From contig DASYKM010000016.1 of the NCBI GenBank assembly GCA_035995425.1, positions 1-64,000 of the forward strand: a stretch of DNA of 64,000 nt. Reading direction: 5' to 3'. The notes under the pieces are model-generated. The model was not told the DNA's origin. It saw nothing but the letters and a program-made list of their open reading frames with translations, and did no database searches. This DNA is from CADEED01 sp035995425 (GTDB lineage: Bacteria > Pseudomonadota > Gammaproteobacteria > Steroidobacterales > Steroidobacteraceae). The translations under genes and the position numbers were made by a program. This document shows, one piece after another, positions 1 to 8,266 of the stretch (the first letter of the stretch is position 1; each line of letters opens with the position of its first letter).

Positions 1-150
1 GATCTGGTCGTACGCCATGTACGCGCCACCGTTGGTGTCGGCCATCACCTTCGTCAGCGCCGCCGTCAGCGTCGTCTTGCCATGATCAACGTGGCCAATC
101 GTGCCCACGTTCACGTGGGGTTTATCGCGCAGAAACTTTTCTTTTGACAC
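1..150 (-). CDS. tuf: Elongation factor Tu, N-terminal fragment (runs off the left edge)
   Basis: EF-Tu is the GTPase that delivers aminoacyl-tRNA to the ribosome. The 50 codons in the window read SKEKFLRDKPHVNVGTIGHV and continue into the P-loop GHVDHGKTT, then ALTKVMADTNGGAYMAYDQ, which is diagnostic. The start is a GTG at 150-148, because the reading begins V-SKEKF, the conserved EF-Tu N terminus, with an AGAGG stretch upstream. It is the last gene of a tRNA-Tyr, tRNA-Gly, tRNA-Thr, tuf transcription unit on the minus strand, an arrangement known from the thrU-tufB operon of enterobacteria. The rest of the gene is outside the window. Confidence 0.97.
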   Translation of the reverse strand, partial: MSKEKFLRDKPHVNVGTIGHVDHGKTTLTAALTKVMADTNGGAYMAYDQI

Positions 151-232
151 GGAGATAACCTCTGAACCGAATGCCTAACTACTACGACTTCTAAAACTAC
201 CGGACTACAACTACCAGGACACCCAGCAGAAC

Positions 233-308
233 TGGAGCTCACGAGCGGGATTGAACCGCTGACCTCGTCCTTACCAAGGACGTGCTCTACCAACTGAGCT
301 ACGTGAGC
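233..308 (-). tRNA. tRNA-Thr (GGT)
   Basis: The reverse complement folds as a 76-nt cloverleaf with a 7-bp acceptor stem GCTCACG/CGTGAGC, a D arm TAGCTCAGTTGGTAGAGCA, anticodon loop TTGGTAA (anticodon GGT, threonine), T arm with GGTTCAATC, and an encoded CCA end. It lies 82 nt upstream of tuf in the same transcription unit. Confidence 0.97.
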
Positions 309-313
309 TTTAC

Positions 314-387
<74 letters not shown>

Positions 388-485
388 CAATGACGCCTCA
401 GGCTCACGCCTCACAACCTTTCCGAAAAAAACCGCCGGCTATCTACCTTCGATCCCCACCATCCCGCCTTCACACGAAGACGAAA

Positions 486-571
<86 letters not shown>

Positions 572-706
572 CAGGAAAAACGAGCCGCGTATTCTGATTT
601 CGACCCCCGGGGGAGTCAACGACTTTGGCGCGCATTTTGCTAAGGATTACGAAGCTCAAAACCAGCCTCCCGGGCGACTTGGCCGGGCGGCAAGCGACGG
701 CACTCA

Positions 707-734
707 TCTATATAGGGTCCGGCGCGGGTCTCAA
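707..734 (-). promoter_or_regulatory. Probable sigma-70 promoter of the tRNA-Tyr/Gly/Thr-tuf operon
   Basis: On the minus strand a TTGAGA (-35, complement of 729-734) is followed after 16 nt by TATAGA (-10, complement of 707-712), about 130 nt upstream of tRNA-Tyr. It overlaps the last codons and TGA of the neighbouring START-like gene. No other candidate of this quality is visible between that gene and the tRNAs. Confidence 0.6.
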
Positions 735-1270
735 GGCCCAGCCGGGCCCCTGCTTGCGAAGGTTCGCAGCCGCCCGAGCTGGGAAACCAGAACCTCGTCC
801 ACCCCCGGAGCCAACTTCGTTGAATCCATGGTCAGTGCGCCGGCGACCCGATAGGTCATCGTAATCCGTGTACCCGAACCATCAGGGGCCAGCTTGAACG
901 TGAGGACCCCGCTGACCGCCATTTCCTGCAGTGGACCGAGCGCTCCGCTGATCCGCAGCTGTTTTCCCGGTTGCGCGAAGACCACTCGACCGTGCTGTAC
1001 CGAACCCCCGCCTGCCAGCGCCTCGCAGAAGCAGCCACCAGCCCGCGCATCGAGTTTCAGGTTCCTCGCCAGCCCCGACCACGTGTGTGCCGGATCCCAC
1101 CACTGCGAAACCCGCAGCAGGCTTCGATAAACCAAGTCCGGGGGCGCATCTGCCTTCGCCACTGACTCGACGACGAAGCTGTTCTCGTGCACCTCGAGCA
1201 CTTCGGCTCGCGTGGTTCCGACAGCAGCGGCGGCCAGTGCAAGAGTTACGGCTATTGGCAGGGATTTCAT
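731..1270 (-). CDS. Secreted START-like (SRPBCC superfamily) protein
   Basis: A 179-residue protein starting at the ATG for MKSLPIAV, giving a classical signal peptide (KSLPIAVTLALAAAAVGTTRA, cleavage after TRA). A further in-frame start six codons upstream would overlap rluB. The mature part has the SRPBCC pattern: a helix-strand opening FVVESVAKADAPPDLVYRSL, a tryptophan pair in SQWWDPAHTWSG, and the C-terminal strand GTRITMTYRVAG followed by a long helix. This family binds hydrophobic ligands in a helix-grip cavity; the ligand here is unknown. Two cysteines (GGCFCEA) are unusual for a periplasmic copy. It follows rluB closely, and its 3' end holds the tRNA operon promoter. Confidence 0.75.
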   Translation of the reverse strand: MKSLPIAVTLALAAAAVGTTRAEVLEVHENSFVVESVAKADAPPDLVYRSLLRVSQWWDPAHTWSGLARNLKLDARAGGCFCEALAGGGSVQHGRVVFAQPGKQLRISGALGPLQEMAVSGVLTFKLAPDGSGTRITMTYRVAGALTMDSTKLAPGVDEVLVSQLGRLRTFASRGPAGP

Positions 1271-1284
1271 GGCGGCGAAGGCTA

Positions 1285-2049
1285 TCACTCAGCTGCCACT
1301 GGAGCGGACGTCTTGGACGCTGCGGCCGCCAGTCGCGACAGCTCGGCGATCTCCGGGCCGGTGAGCCCTTTGAATCCACCAGCGCGTAGATCACGGGGCA
1401 ATTCGACACTACCGTATCGTATACGGCTCAATCGGCTAACGACAAACCCCTCATGCTCGAACAGCCGCCGTACTTCTCGATTGCGCCCCTCATGCAGGCG
1501 CACGCGAATCCACGAATGGCTCCCTTCGGTCGATTCCGTCTCGATGGCGTCAAAGTTTGCCGGTCCGTCTTCGAGCTCGACCCCCAGCCGCAAACGCTCG
1601 AGGACGGCAGCAGTTGGCGAACCGCGCAACCGCACCAGGTACTCGCGCTGGACTTCGCTCGAGGGGTGCATCAGCCGATGCGCGAGCTCCCCATCGTTGG
1701 TGAACAGCAGCAATCCGGAAGTGTTCACGTCCAGCCGACCGACGACGATCCATCGCCCGCTTGCCGGCTGGGGCAGGTGATCGAAAACGGTCGGCCTTCC
1801 TTCCGGGTCGCTGCGCGTAGTCACTTCGCCCACGGGCTTGTGATACAGCAGCACCTCCGCGGCTTCTTTGCGGCCGCCGAGATCCAGCGGTCTGCCGTCC
1901 AGGCAAATGCGGTCGGCACCGGTCGCGCGATCGCCAAGCGCCGCGACCCGATCGTTGATCGTCACGCGGCCGGCACGAATCCACTCTTCGATTCCGCGGC
2001 GCGAACCGTGACCTGCTCCGGCGAGCAACTTTTGCAAACGTTCCGTCAT
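1285..2049 (-). CDS. rluB: Ribosomal large-subunit pseudouridine synthase, RluB/RsuA family
   Basis: 254 aa beginning MTERLQKLLAGAGHGSRRGI. The N-terminal S4 RNA-binding domain (about residues 1-60, SRRGIEEWIRAGRVTING-like pattern) is followed by the RsuA-type catalytic domain with the signature GRLDVNTSGLLLFTNDGE; the Asp in GRLD is the catalytic residue. The second conserved block is EGRNREVRRLFE. It isomerises uridine in 23S rRNA (family knowledge; RluB site U2605 in E. coli). An in-frame extension of 180 codons upstream is rejected because it runs antisense into cysK. The C-terminal tail after FKGLTGPEIAEL is Ala/Ser-rich. Confidence 0.9.
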   Translation of the reverse strand: MTERLQKLLAGAGHGSRRGIEEWIRAGRVTINDRVAALGDRATGADRICLDGRPLDLGGRKEAAEVLLYHKPVGEVTTRSDPEGRPTVFDHLPQPASGRWIVVGRLDVNTSGLLLFTNDGELAHRLMHPSSEVQREYLVRLRGSPTAAVLERLRLGVELEDGPANFDAIETESTEGSHSWIRVRLHEGRNREVRRLFEHEGFVVSRLSRIRYGSVELPRDLRAGGFKGLTGPEIAELSRLAAAASKTSAPVAAE

Positions 2050-2136
2050 GTGACCCGCAGCATAACCAACTGTTATATGGCTATTCCAAGGCCAGCCTCG
2101 TCTTGAGTGCGGGTACCCGCCTAGAGTCCCCGCACC

Positions 2137-3081
2137 ATGCTCTACGACAACATCCTCGGCACCATCGGCCGCACTCCCATCGTCCGCATCAACCGTCTCG
2201 CTCCCGCGGGCACGACGATGTACGTCAAGTGCGAATTCTTCAATCCACTGTCGTCGGTCAAGGACCGCCTGGCGATCGCCATCATCGAAGACGCTGAGCG
2301 CAGCGGCACGCTGAAGCCCGGTCAGACGGTGGTCGAAGCCACATCCGGCAACACGGGCATCGCGCTGGCGATGGTTTGCGCCGCGAAGGGCTATCCCTTC
2401 GTCGCCGTGATGGTGGAAACCTTTTCGATCGAGCGCCGCAAGATCATGCGCATGCTCGGCGCCAAGGTGATTCTCACGCCCGCCGCCGAACGCGGCCAGG
2501 GCATGGTGCGCAAGGCCGCGGAGCTCGCGCAGAAACACGGCTGGTTCCTCGCGCGTCAGTTCGAAAATCCGGCCAATCCGGCTTACCACCGCAATACGAC
2601 CGGTCCGGAAATCATCCAGGACTTCGTCGGCAAGCGTCTCGACAATTTCGTCACGGGCTGGGGCACGGGAGGAACGCTCACCGGCGTCGGTGAAGTACTC
2701 AAGCTCACGCGTCCCGACGTCAAGGTCATCGTCAGCGAGCCCGAAGCGGCGCAGTTGTTAGGTGGCAAGCCATTCGCGCCGCACAAGATCCAGGGCTGGA
2801 CCCCGGATTTCGTGCCGGCGGTGCTCAACAGAAATGTTGCCGATCGCATCGTCCCGGTGACCGATGCCGAGGCCATCGAATCGTCACGCGCCCTCGCGCG
2901 TAGCGAAGGCCTCTTCGTCGGTATCTCGAGCGGCGCAACCTTCGCCGCGGCGCTCAAAGTGGCGCGCGAAGCCGGTCCCGGCTCCGTGACACTGGCGATG
3001 CTGCCCGATACGGGCGAACGTTATCTATCTACCCCGCTGTTCGAAGGAATCCCTGACGGCAGCGACCCTGAACCGTCGTGA
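2137..3081 (+). CDS. cysK: Cysteine synthase (O-acyl-serine sulfhydrylase), PLP-dependent
   Basis: 314 aa of the CysK/CysM fold. It condenses an activated serine (O-acetyl- or O-succinylserine) with sulfide to cysteine. The PLP lysine lies in NPLSSVKDRLA, the phosphate/substrate loop is TSGNTGIAL, a glycine loop TGWGTGGTLTG binds the PLP phosphate, and the end carries the SSGAT serine motif and LPDTGERYLST. Length and motifs are typical of CysK. The stop codon overlaps the start of the next gene (GTGA), so the two are translationally coupled. That suggests the downstream acyltransferase supplies its activated serine, replacing CysE, which is absent here. Confidence 0.92.
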   Translation: MLYDNILGTIGRTPIVRINRLAPAGTTMYVKCEFFNPLSSVKDRLAIAIIEDAERSGTLKPGQTVVEATSGNTGIALAMVCAAKGYPFVAVMVETFSIERRKIMRMLGAKVILTPAAERGQGMVRKAAELAQKHGWFLARQFENPANPAYHRNTTGPEIIQDFVGKRLDNFVTGWGTGGTLTGVGEVLKLTRPDVKVIVSEPEAAQLLGGKPFAPHKIQGWTPDFVPAVLNRNVADRIVPVTDAEAIESSRALARSEGLFVGISSGATFAAALKVAREAGPGSVTLAMLPDTGERYLSTPLFEGIPDGSDPEPS

Positions 3082-4259
3082 ACGCGCTGCCGCGCCGAAA
3101 AATTCAGCATGCTTCGCGCGCGGCGGCCAACTCCGAGCTGCCTGAGGTGAGCTTGGGACCGGCCACGAAACTGGTTCGCCTGCCCGATCCTTTTCCGTTC
3201 TGGCGCGGTGGCGCGCTGCGCGGCGGGCGCGTGGCCTACGAAACCTGGGGCGAGCTGAACGAGGCGCGCGACAACGCGGTGCTGCTGTTCACCGGCCTCT
3301 CGCCATCGGCTCACGCGGCGTCTTCGCCCGCCGATCCGGCACCAGGGTGGTGGGAGCGCATCGTGGGACCGGGCAAGGCGCTCGATACCAGTCGCTATTT
3401 CGTCGTATGCGTCAATTCGCTGGGCAGTTGCTTCGGCTCGACCGGCCCATCTTCGGTGGATCCCGCCACCGGCCTCGCTTATCGCCTGGAGTTCCCCGAC
3501 CTGTCGGTCGAGGACATCGCCCGCGGCGGCTACGAAACCATTCGCGCGCTCAAGATCGAAAAACTTTCGGCGGTAGTCGGCGCTTCGCTCGGTGGCATGG
3601 TGGTGCTGGCGTTCGCCGCGCAGTTCCCGGGCTGCGCGCGTCGCGTGGTCAGCATTTCCGGCAGTCCGGCGGCATCGCCATTCGCGATCGCGCTGCGTTC
3701 CCTGCAGCGTGATGCCATTCTCACCGACCCGGATTGGCAGGAAGGCCAGTACGCCGGCGACATTCGTCCAACTAACGGCATGCGGCTGGCGCGCAAGCTC
3801 GGCACCATCACCTATCGATCGGCGGCGGAGTGGAAACATCGCTTCGGTCGCCGTCCGGCCGCTGAGCGCAAGAATGAGTCCTTGCCCGCCGGCCGCGCGC
3901 AGTTCGCGGCGGAGTTCGCCGTGCAGGACTATCTCAACGCGCAGGCCGACAAGTTCGTGTCGGTGTTCGATCCCAACTGCTACCTCTATCTATCCCGCGC
4001 GATGGACCGGTTCGACCTCTCGGCGCACGGTGGCACCCCGGCGGCAGCGCTGGCGCGCGCCGCCGCGGAACGCGCGCTGGTCATCGGAGTCGAGTCCGAC
4101 ATCCTGTTCACGATCAACGAACAGAGCGCGATTGCCGCCGCGTTCGAATCCGCGGGCACGGCCACCGATTTCGTGCCGCTGGCCTCTCTCGAAGGCCACG
4201 ACGCGTTCCTGGTGGATATCGAGCCGTTCGCCGCGGCCATCGGCAAATTCCTTTCCTAG
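3078..4259 (+). CDS. MetX-family O-acyltransferase, probably serine O-succinyltransferase
   Basis: 393 aa alpha/beta-hydrolase of the MetX family, with GTG start overlapping the cysK stop. Visible family features are LFTGLSPSAHA, the oxyanion/turn block GSCFGSTGPSS, the nucleophile elbow GASLGGM, the catalytic Asp region VIGVESDILF and the terminal His in EGHDAFLVD. MetX relatives transfer acetyl or succinyl groups to homoserine or serine. Published work on the family describes a serine O-succinyltransferase subgroup linked to cysteine synthase genes, and the tight fusion to cysK here favours that role over methionine synthesis. Homoserine O-acyltransferase remains possible; acyl and amino-acid specificity cannot be settled by eye. 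Confidence 0.8.
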   Translation: MNALPRRKIQHASRAAANSELPEVSLGPATKLVRLPDPFPFWRGGALRGGRVAYETWGELNEARDNAVLLFTGLSPSAHAASSPADPAPGWWERIVGPGKALDTSRYFVVCVNSLGSCFGSTGPSSVDPATGLAYRLEFPDLSVEDIARGGYETIRALKIEKLSAVVGASLGGMVVLAFAAQFPGCARRVVSISGSPAASPFAIALRSLQRDAILTDPDWQEGQYAGDIRPTNGMRLARKLGTITYRSAAEWKHRFGRRPAAERKNESLPAGRAQFAAEFAVQDYLNAQADKFVSVFDPNCYLYLSRAMDRFDLSAHGGTPAAALARAAAERALVIGVESDILFTINEQSAIAAAFESAGTATDFVPLASLEGHDAFLVDIEPFAAAIGKFLS

Positions 4260-4406
4260 GCCAGCTAGTCGACCCGCGGCGGATCGCGGCGCGAAAAGCT
4301 CCCGTCTTCCCTGCGGGTATCACGCGAACTTCGCGTGGCATTGACCGCACCTGCCGCATCGAGACCCGCGATCGCGGTCTGCGCCAGTTTCGCGTCTTCT
4401 GAGACG

Positions 4407-6335
4407 CTAACTACCGCCCGCGGCGCGCGGCGCGAGGATCGGCGGCAGCGGGCAATGCAGCACCGCACACACGGTGCGCAGCAGCTCGCCTTCTTCGACC
4501 GAGAGTTTCTGGTCGTGCGCGATGCAACGGACCAGGCCTTCGATGAGGACTTTTTTGGCGAATGGCCGCAGATTGGCGAGGCGGGCCAGCGCGTCGGCCA
4601 GCGCCTTCGGCCATTGCACGACTTCGCGGTACGCCGGCCGGTGCTCCGGCAGCACCACCGAGATTCCCGCTTCGTAGGCGCGGCGCGCGATTGCGTCGTC
4701 GCCGGTGCCTTGCGCGGCGAGGATGGCGAACATGGTGTGGACCGCTTCGATCTCCTGCATCAGCGAGGCGTTGCCGTGCAACGTGCCGGCTTCGAGTTCG
4801 TCGAGGCTGGTGGCCAACAGCAGCGTGAGGCAGCACTCGAATACATCGATGCGCGCGTCGGCGTTGGCGAGCGCGGCAACGACGTCGCGCAACTGCTGGC
4901 GCTCGGTGAGTGAAAGCCGGCGCAACGCGGGGAACAGCTGCTGCACGGCCGGCAGCCGCAGTGCTGGCGCGAGCGAGTCGGCGAGCGCCTGCATGCCGAG
5001 CACACGCGCCGTGAATTCCTCGCCATAGGCCCGCTCGAGAATGCGCCGTTGTTCGGCGAGCACGTCCGGCTCCTTGCTGACCAGCACGATGAGGACCAGC
5101 GTCCGGGCGTGGTCGGCGGACTCGGTGAAATCGCGCAGCCCTTCCGGGATGGCGACGCGCGCGGTCTCGGCATAGCGCACATTTTCACTGGCGATGGTGC
5201 CCGCCAGGCCGGCGATGTCGTGCGCCATCGAGCCGCGGATGCTGCGTTCATCCAACGGGGCGAACGCGCTCGCAGCGGCGCCTTCGGGTTGCCCACGGGG
5301 CCCGCGGCCCGCATCTTCGGCGCGTTGACGTTCGGCATCACGCGCGGCCACGGCCGCAAGCGCGGGCAGCTCACTCGCCCTGAACGCCGGATCCAGCGCC
5401 TTGAGCCGCTCTTCGAGTGAAGGATGCGTGGCCATCAGTCGCGGCAACCCCGCGGCGAACAGCATGTGCGCGACTTCCTCGGCCTGCGGTGTGACCAGTC
5501 GCGAACCCGCGTTCAGGCCCGCAATCTTGAGAAGCGCGCCGGACAGGCCGACCGGATTGCGCGTGAACTGCACCGCCGAGGCATCGGCCAGCCGCTCGCG
5601 ATTCCGTGACACGGCCGCCTGCAGCAGCCGCCCGAAGAACACCCCGATGTAGCCGAGCACCATCACGGCGAGCGCGGCCAGCATCAGCGCGCCGGCGCCA
5701 TCCTTGCGCCCGCGGCCGCTGCTGCGCGGCGAGCTCTGCAGAACGATGCGCGCGACGATGGCGACAGCCAGCAATCCAAAAATCCAGCCTAACAAGCGCA
5801 GGTTCAGGCGCATGTCGCCGTTGAGGATGTGGCTGAACTCGTGCGCCACCACTCCCTGCAGCTCCTCGCGCTTCAGACGCGTGGCGGCGCCACGCGTGAC
5901 GGCAATAGCGGCATCGGCCGGGGAATTGCCGGCGGCGAAGGCGTTGATGCCGTCTTCGTTCTCGAGTACGTAGACCTCGGGCATGGTCACGCCCGAGGCG
6001 ATGGCCATTTCTTCCACCACGTTGTGCAGGCGCTTGAGCGCGAGGTCGCCGGTGCTCCGGTCGATGCGCGTGCCGCCCAGCGAACGTGCCACCACGCCGC
6101 CGCCGGCGCGCAGCGACAGCGTCTTGAAGAGGCTGGCGCCGCAGATGATGGCGAGCACCACGACACTGGTCGCCAGCACCGCGCCCGCGGGCGAGCGGCC
6201 GGGCTCGGAGGCGCCCACCAGCACTACCATCACCGCGTCGATCGCGAGGACCACCAGCCCTACGGAAATCAGGAACGCGACCAGCAGCCAGCGCGTCGTG
6301 CGACGCGCGGCTTCCTGGCGTGCGTAGAAATCCAT
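4407..6335 (-). CDS. Membrane-bound M48-family zinc metalloprotease (HtpX-like, long form)
   Basis: 642 aa. Two N-terminal membrane segments (about residues 15-41 and 50-70) precede the protease domain, whose zinc site is HEFSH at residues 165-169; further glutamate and the conserved NRERLADASAV helix follow. Two more hydrophobic segments lie near residues 180-200 and 220-240. The C-terminal 300 residues are soluble and helical, longer than HtpX (about 290 aa total). The gene follows lemA by 4 nt on the same strand, a recurrent pairing of LemA with an M48 peptidase. Role in envelope protein quality control is inferred from the family; substrate unknown. Confidence 0.88.
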   Translation of the reverse strand: MDFYARQEAARRTTRWLLVAFLISVGLVVLAIDAVMVVLVGASEPGRSPAGAVLATSVVVLAIICGASLFKTLSLRAGGGVVARSLGGTRIDRSTGDLALKRLHNVVEEMAIASGVTMPEVYVLENEDGINAFAAGNSPADAAIAVTRGAATRLKREELQGVVAHEFSHILNGDMRLNLRLLGWIFGLLAVAIVARIVLQSSPRSSGRGRKDGAGALMLAALAVMVLGYIGVFFGRLLQAAVSRNRERLADASAVQFTRNPVGLSGALLKIAGLNAGSRLVTPQAEEVAHMLFAAGLPRLMATHPSLEERLKALDPAFRASELPALAAVAARDAERQRAEDAGRGPRGQPEGAAASAFAPLDERSIRGSMAHDIAGLAGTIASENVRYAETARVAIPEGLRDFTESADHARTLVLIVLVSKEPDVLAEQRRILERAYGEEFTARVLGMQALADSLAPALRLPAVQQLFPALRRLSLTERQQLRDVVAALANADARIDVFECCLTLLLATSLDELEAGTLHGNASLMQEIEAVHTMFAILAAQGTGDDAIARRAYEAGISVVLPEHRPAYREVVQWPKALADALARLANLRPFAKKVLIEGLVRCIAHDQKLSVEEGELLRTVCAVLHCPLPPILAPRAAGGS

Positions 6336-6339
6336 CTAG

Positions 6340-6924
6340 TTAGCTGAAGCTGACCTTCGGTGCTTCGCGCGCCTCGGCCTTGGCGGCTTCGAGCAACTGC
6401 GCCGGCGCGAAATTGAACATGCCGGCAACCAGGCTGCCGGGGAACATCTCGCGCTGGTTGTTGTAGCTCATGACGGAGTCGTTGTATGCCTGCCGCGCGA
6501 ACGCGACTTTGTTCTCCGTGGAGGTGAGCTCCTCGGACAGCTGCATCATGTTTTGGTTGGCCTTGAGATCCGGATAGGCCTCGGCCAGCGCGAACATGCG
6601 GCCGAGCGCTCCGCCGAGCTGCGTTTCGGCACCGGCCAGCGTGGTCATCGCGGCCGCGTCACCCGGGTTGGCAGCCGCGGCCTTGAGGCCGCTGACCGCT
6701 GTATTGCGAGCCTTGATGACCGCTTCGAGCGTCTCGCGCTCGTGCTTGATGTAGCCCTTGACGGTTTCGACCAGGTTCGGAATCAGGTCGTAGCGACGCG
6801 TGAGCTGCACATCGATCTGTGCGAAAGCATTCTTGTAGCCGTTTCGCGCGCCTACCAGGCGGTTATAGAGCGAAACGACGAACCAGATGGCGACGACGAC
6901 TACGGCAAGCAGTATCCAACCCAT
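6340..6924 (-). CDS. lemA: LemA family membrane protein
   Basis: 194 aa starting MGWILLAVVVVAIWFVVSLY, a single N-terminal membrane helix with the family's short outside segment, then the coiled helical LemA domain: NRLVGARNGYKNAFAQIDVQ, LTRRYDLIPNLVETVKGY, and the ending MFNFAPAQLLEAAKAEARE. An upstream in-frame ATG at 7077 is rejected since the extension is not LemA-like. The gene is first in a two-gene operon with the M48 protease. LemA proteins are widespread but of uncertain function; they are thought to form helical bundles at the membrane. Confidence 0.92.
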   Translation of the reverse strand: MGWILLAVVVVAIWFVVSLYNRLVGARNGYKNAFAQIDVQLTRRYDLIPNLVETVKGYIKHERETLEAVIKARNTAVSGLKAAAANPGDAAAMTTLAGAETQLGGALGRMFALAEAYPDLKANQNMMQLSEELTSTENKVAFARQAYNDSVMSYNNQREMFPGSLVAGMFNFAPAQLLEAAKAEAREAPKVSFS

Positions 6925-7142
6925 GATGGGACTCCCTAATACGCGCCGGTGGCGCGCGTGAAATATGGGTTCCTCGTCCCCGCAATGCAAGGCGCCGAGA
7001 CTTGCGTCCGGACCCCGGGGCCGATTGAGGGTGCCGATTATGTACGCAAACAATGAGACCTGGGTCTCGCTTTGCAACCGCTCATCGGTGACCTCTGGCC
7101 ACTCGTCGGTGCTTTCACACGGCGGCTTGATCAGCGAGCAGC

Positions 7143-7766
7143 ATGCCTCCCATGAAACGACGTGCCCGTGGCTTTACCCTGATGGAACTGATGGTGGTGC
7201 TGAGCATCGCCGGAGTGGTGCTCGCGATCGGCGTGCCGAACTTCAGTCGTTTCCGCCTGAACGCGCGCATGACCAACACGGTAAACGACGCCCTGACCAG
7301 CATCGTCAAGGCGCGTACCGAGGCCATCCGGCGCCAACAGTCCGTTTCGATCTGCGCCTCGAGCGATCCACTCATTGCCGCCGCGACCTGCACCGACGGT
7401 GCCACGGTCGGTTTCCTGATGTTTGCGGACACCAACAACAACTGCGTCCTCGACGGCACGGACGTGCGCCTCGATGCGCGTGCCTACGCCAACGACATTT
7501 CGGCGAATCCGCTGCTCGTACGCTCCAACGGCAACTGCATTTCGTACGCGCCGACCGGATTCCTGCAGAACATCGCCGCGCGGACGCGCGTGACGCGTCT
7601 GCTCTACTGCGACAATCGAGGACTCGCCGCGGCCGCGGGCACCACTCTTTCGGCGGCGCGCGGCATCACGATAGCGTTGACCGGCCGCGCGCAAGTCACA
7701 CGCGATCGTACATCGGGCTTGTCCTCCGACGTCACCACCTGGGGCGGAGGCATGACATGTCCGTGA
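7143..7766 (+). CDS. fimT: Type IV minor prepilin, FimT/GspH family
   Basis: 207 aa with a type III (prepilin) leader: the peptidase site is RRARG/FTLMELMVVLSIAGVV, a Gly at -1, Phe at +1 and Glu at +5. The rest has the GspH/FimT pattern with SRFRLNARMTNTVNDALT and a C-terminal pair of cysteines. It opens the minor-pilin operon fimT-pilV-pilW-pilX-(small protein)-pilY1-pilE. Minor pilins prime pilus assembly. A second ATG three codons downstream (MKRRARG) gives the same mature protein. It overlaps pilV by 10 nt. Confidence 0.9.
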   Translation: MPPMKRRARGFTLMELMVVLSIAGVVLAIGVPNFSRFRLNARMTNTVNDALTSIVKARTEAIRRQQSVSICASSDPLIAAATCTDGATVGFLMFADTNNNCVLDGTDVRLDARAYANDISANPLLVRSNGNCISYAPTGFLQNIAARTRVTRLLYCDNRGLAAAAGTTLSAARGITIALTGRAQVTRDRTSGLSSDVTTWGGGMTCP

Positions 7767-8266
7767 TACGAACTCGCAGGCAATCGGGCGTCAGCATCGT
7801 CGAGGCGCTCGTCGCGCTGGTCGTTCTTTCGGTAGGCATGCTCGGCATCGCCAGCCTCTATCTCGAAAGCGTGCGATCGAATCGCACCGCGTTGACGCGC
7901 ACCGCCGCTGTCCACCTGGTCAACGATCTGGCGGATCGCATCCGCGCCAATCGCAGCGCCGAGGTGGCCTACACGGTCATGCCGCTCGGCACCGTACCCC
8001 CGGCCGCGGGCGTCAATTGCGGTTCCACCGTCAGCTGTTCGCCGGTGCAGATGGCCGCGTACGACCTGCGTGCCTGGTATCTGCAGGTGCAGAACGCCTT
8101 GCCCGTCGGCAGCGACACCACATTGCCGCAGGTGTCGGTCGAATACGTCAACGGCGCGACCGTGTCGGTTTCGGACCGCTACATCATTACTGTCGGCTGG
8201 AAAGAACCCGGCAGTACCGACCTCCTCACCACGAGCGTCGAAGTCCTGCAGCTGGGAGATCAGTAG
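7757..8266 (+). CDS. pilV: Type IV minor prepilin PilV
   Basis: 169 aa starting MSVIRTRRQSGVSIVEALVALVVLSVG; the prepilin cleavage site is QSG/VSIVEALVAL with Glu at +5, followed by the hydrophobic helix. GMLGIASLYLESVRSNRTA and the later paired cysteines are as in PilV. A longer open frame exists upstream, but it overlaps fimT; the ATG at 7757 places the leader correctly. It is immediately followed by pilW with no gap after the stop codon. Confidence 0.9.
   Translation: MSVIRTRRQSGVSIVEALVALVVLSVGMLGIASLYLESVRSNRTALTRTAAVHLVNDLADRIRANRSAEVAYTVMPLGTVPPAAGVNCGSTVSCSPVQMAAYDLRAWYLQVQNALPVGSDTTLPQVSVEYVNGATVSVSDRYIITVGWKEPGSTDLLTTSVEVLQLGDQ

Noticed and set aside
2050..2589. 180-codon upstream extension of rluB
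   Set aside because: It lies antisense to the start of cysK; the S4 domain begins exactly at the ATG at 2049.
7757..7766. Upstream start for pilV at 6965
   Set aside because: The extension has no protein character and overlaps fimT; the prepilin leader requires the ATG at 7757.
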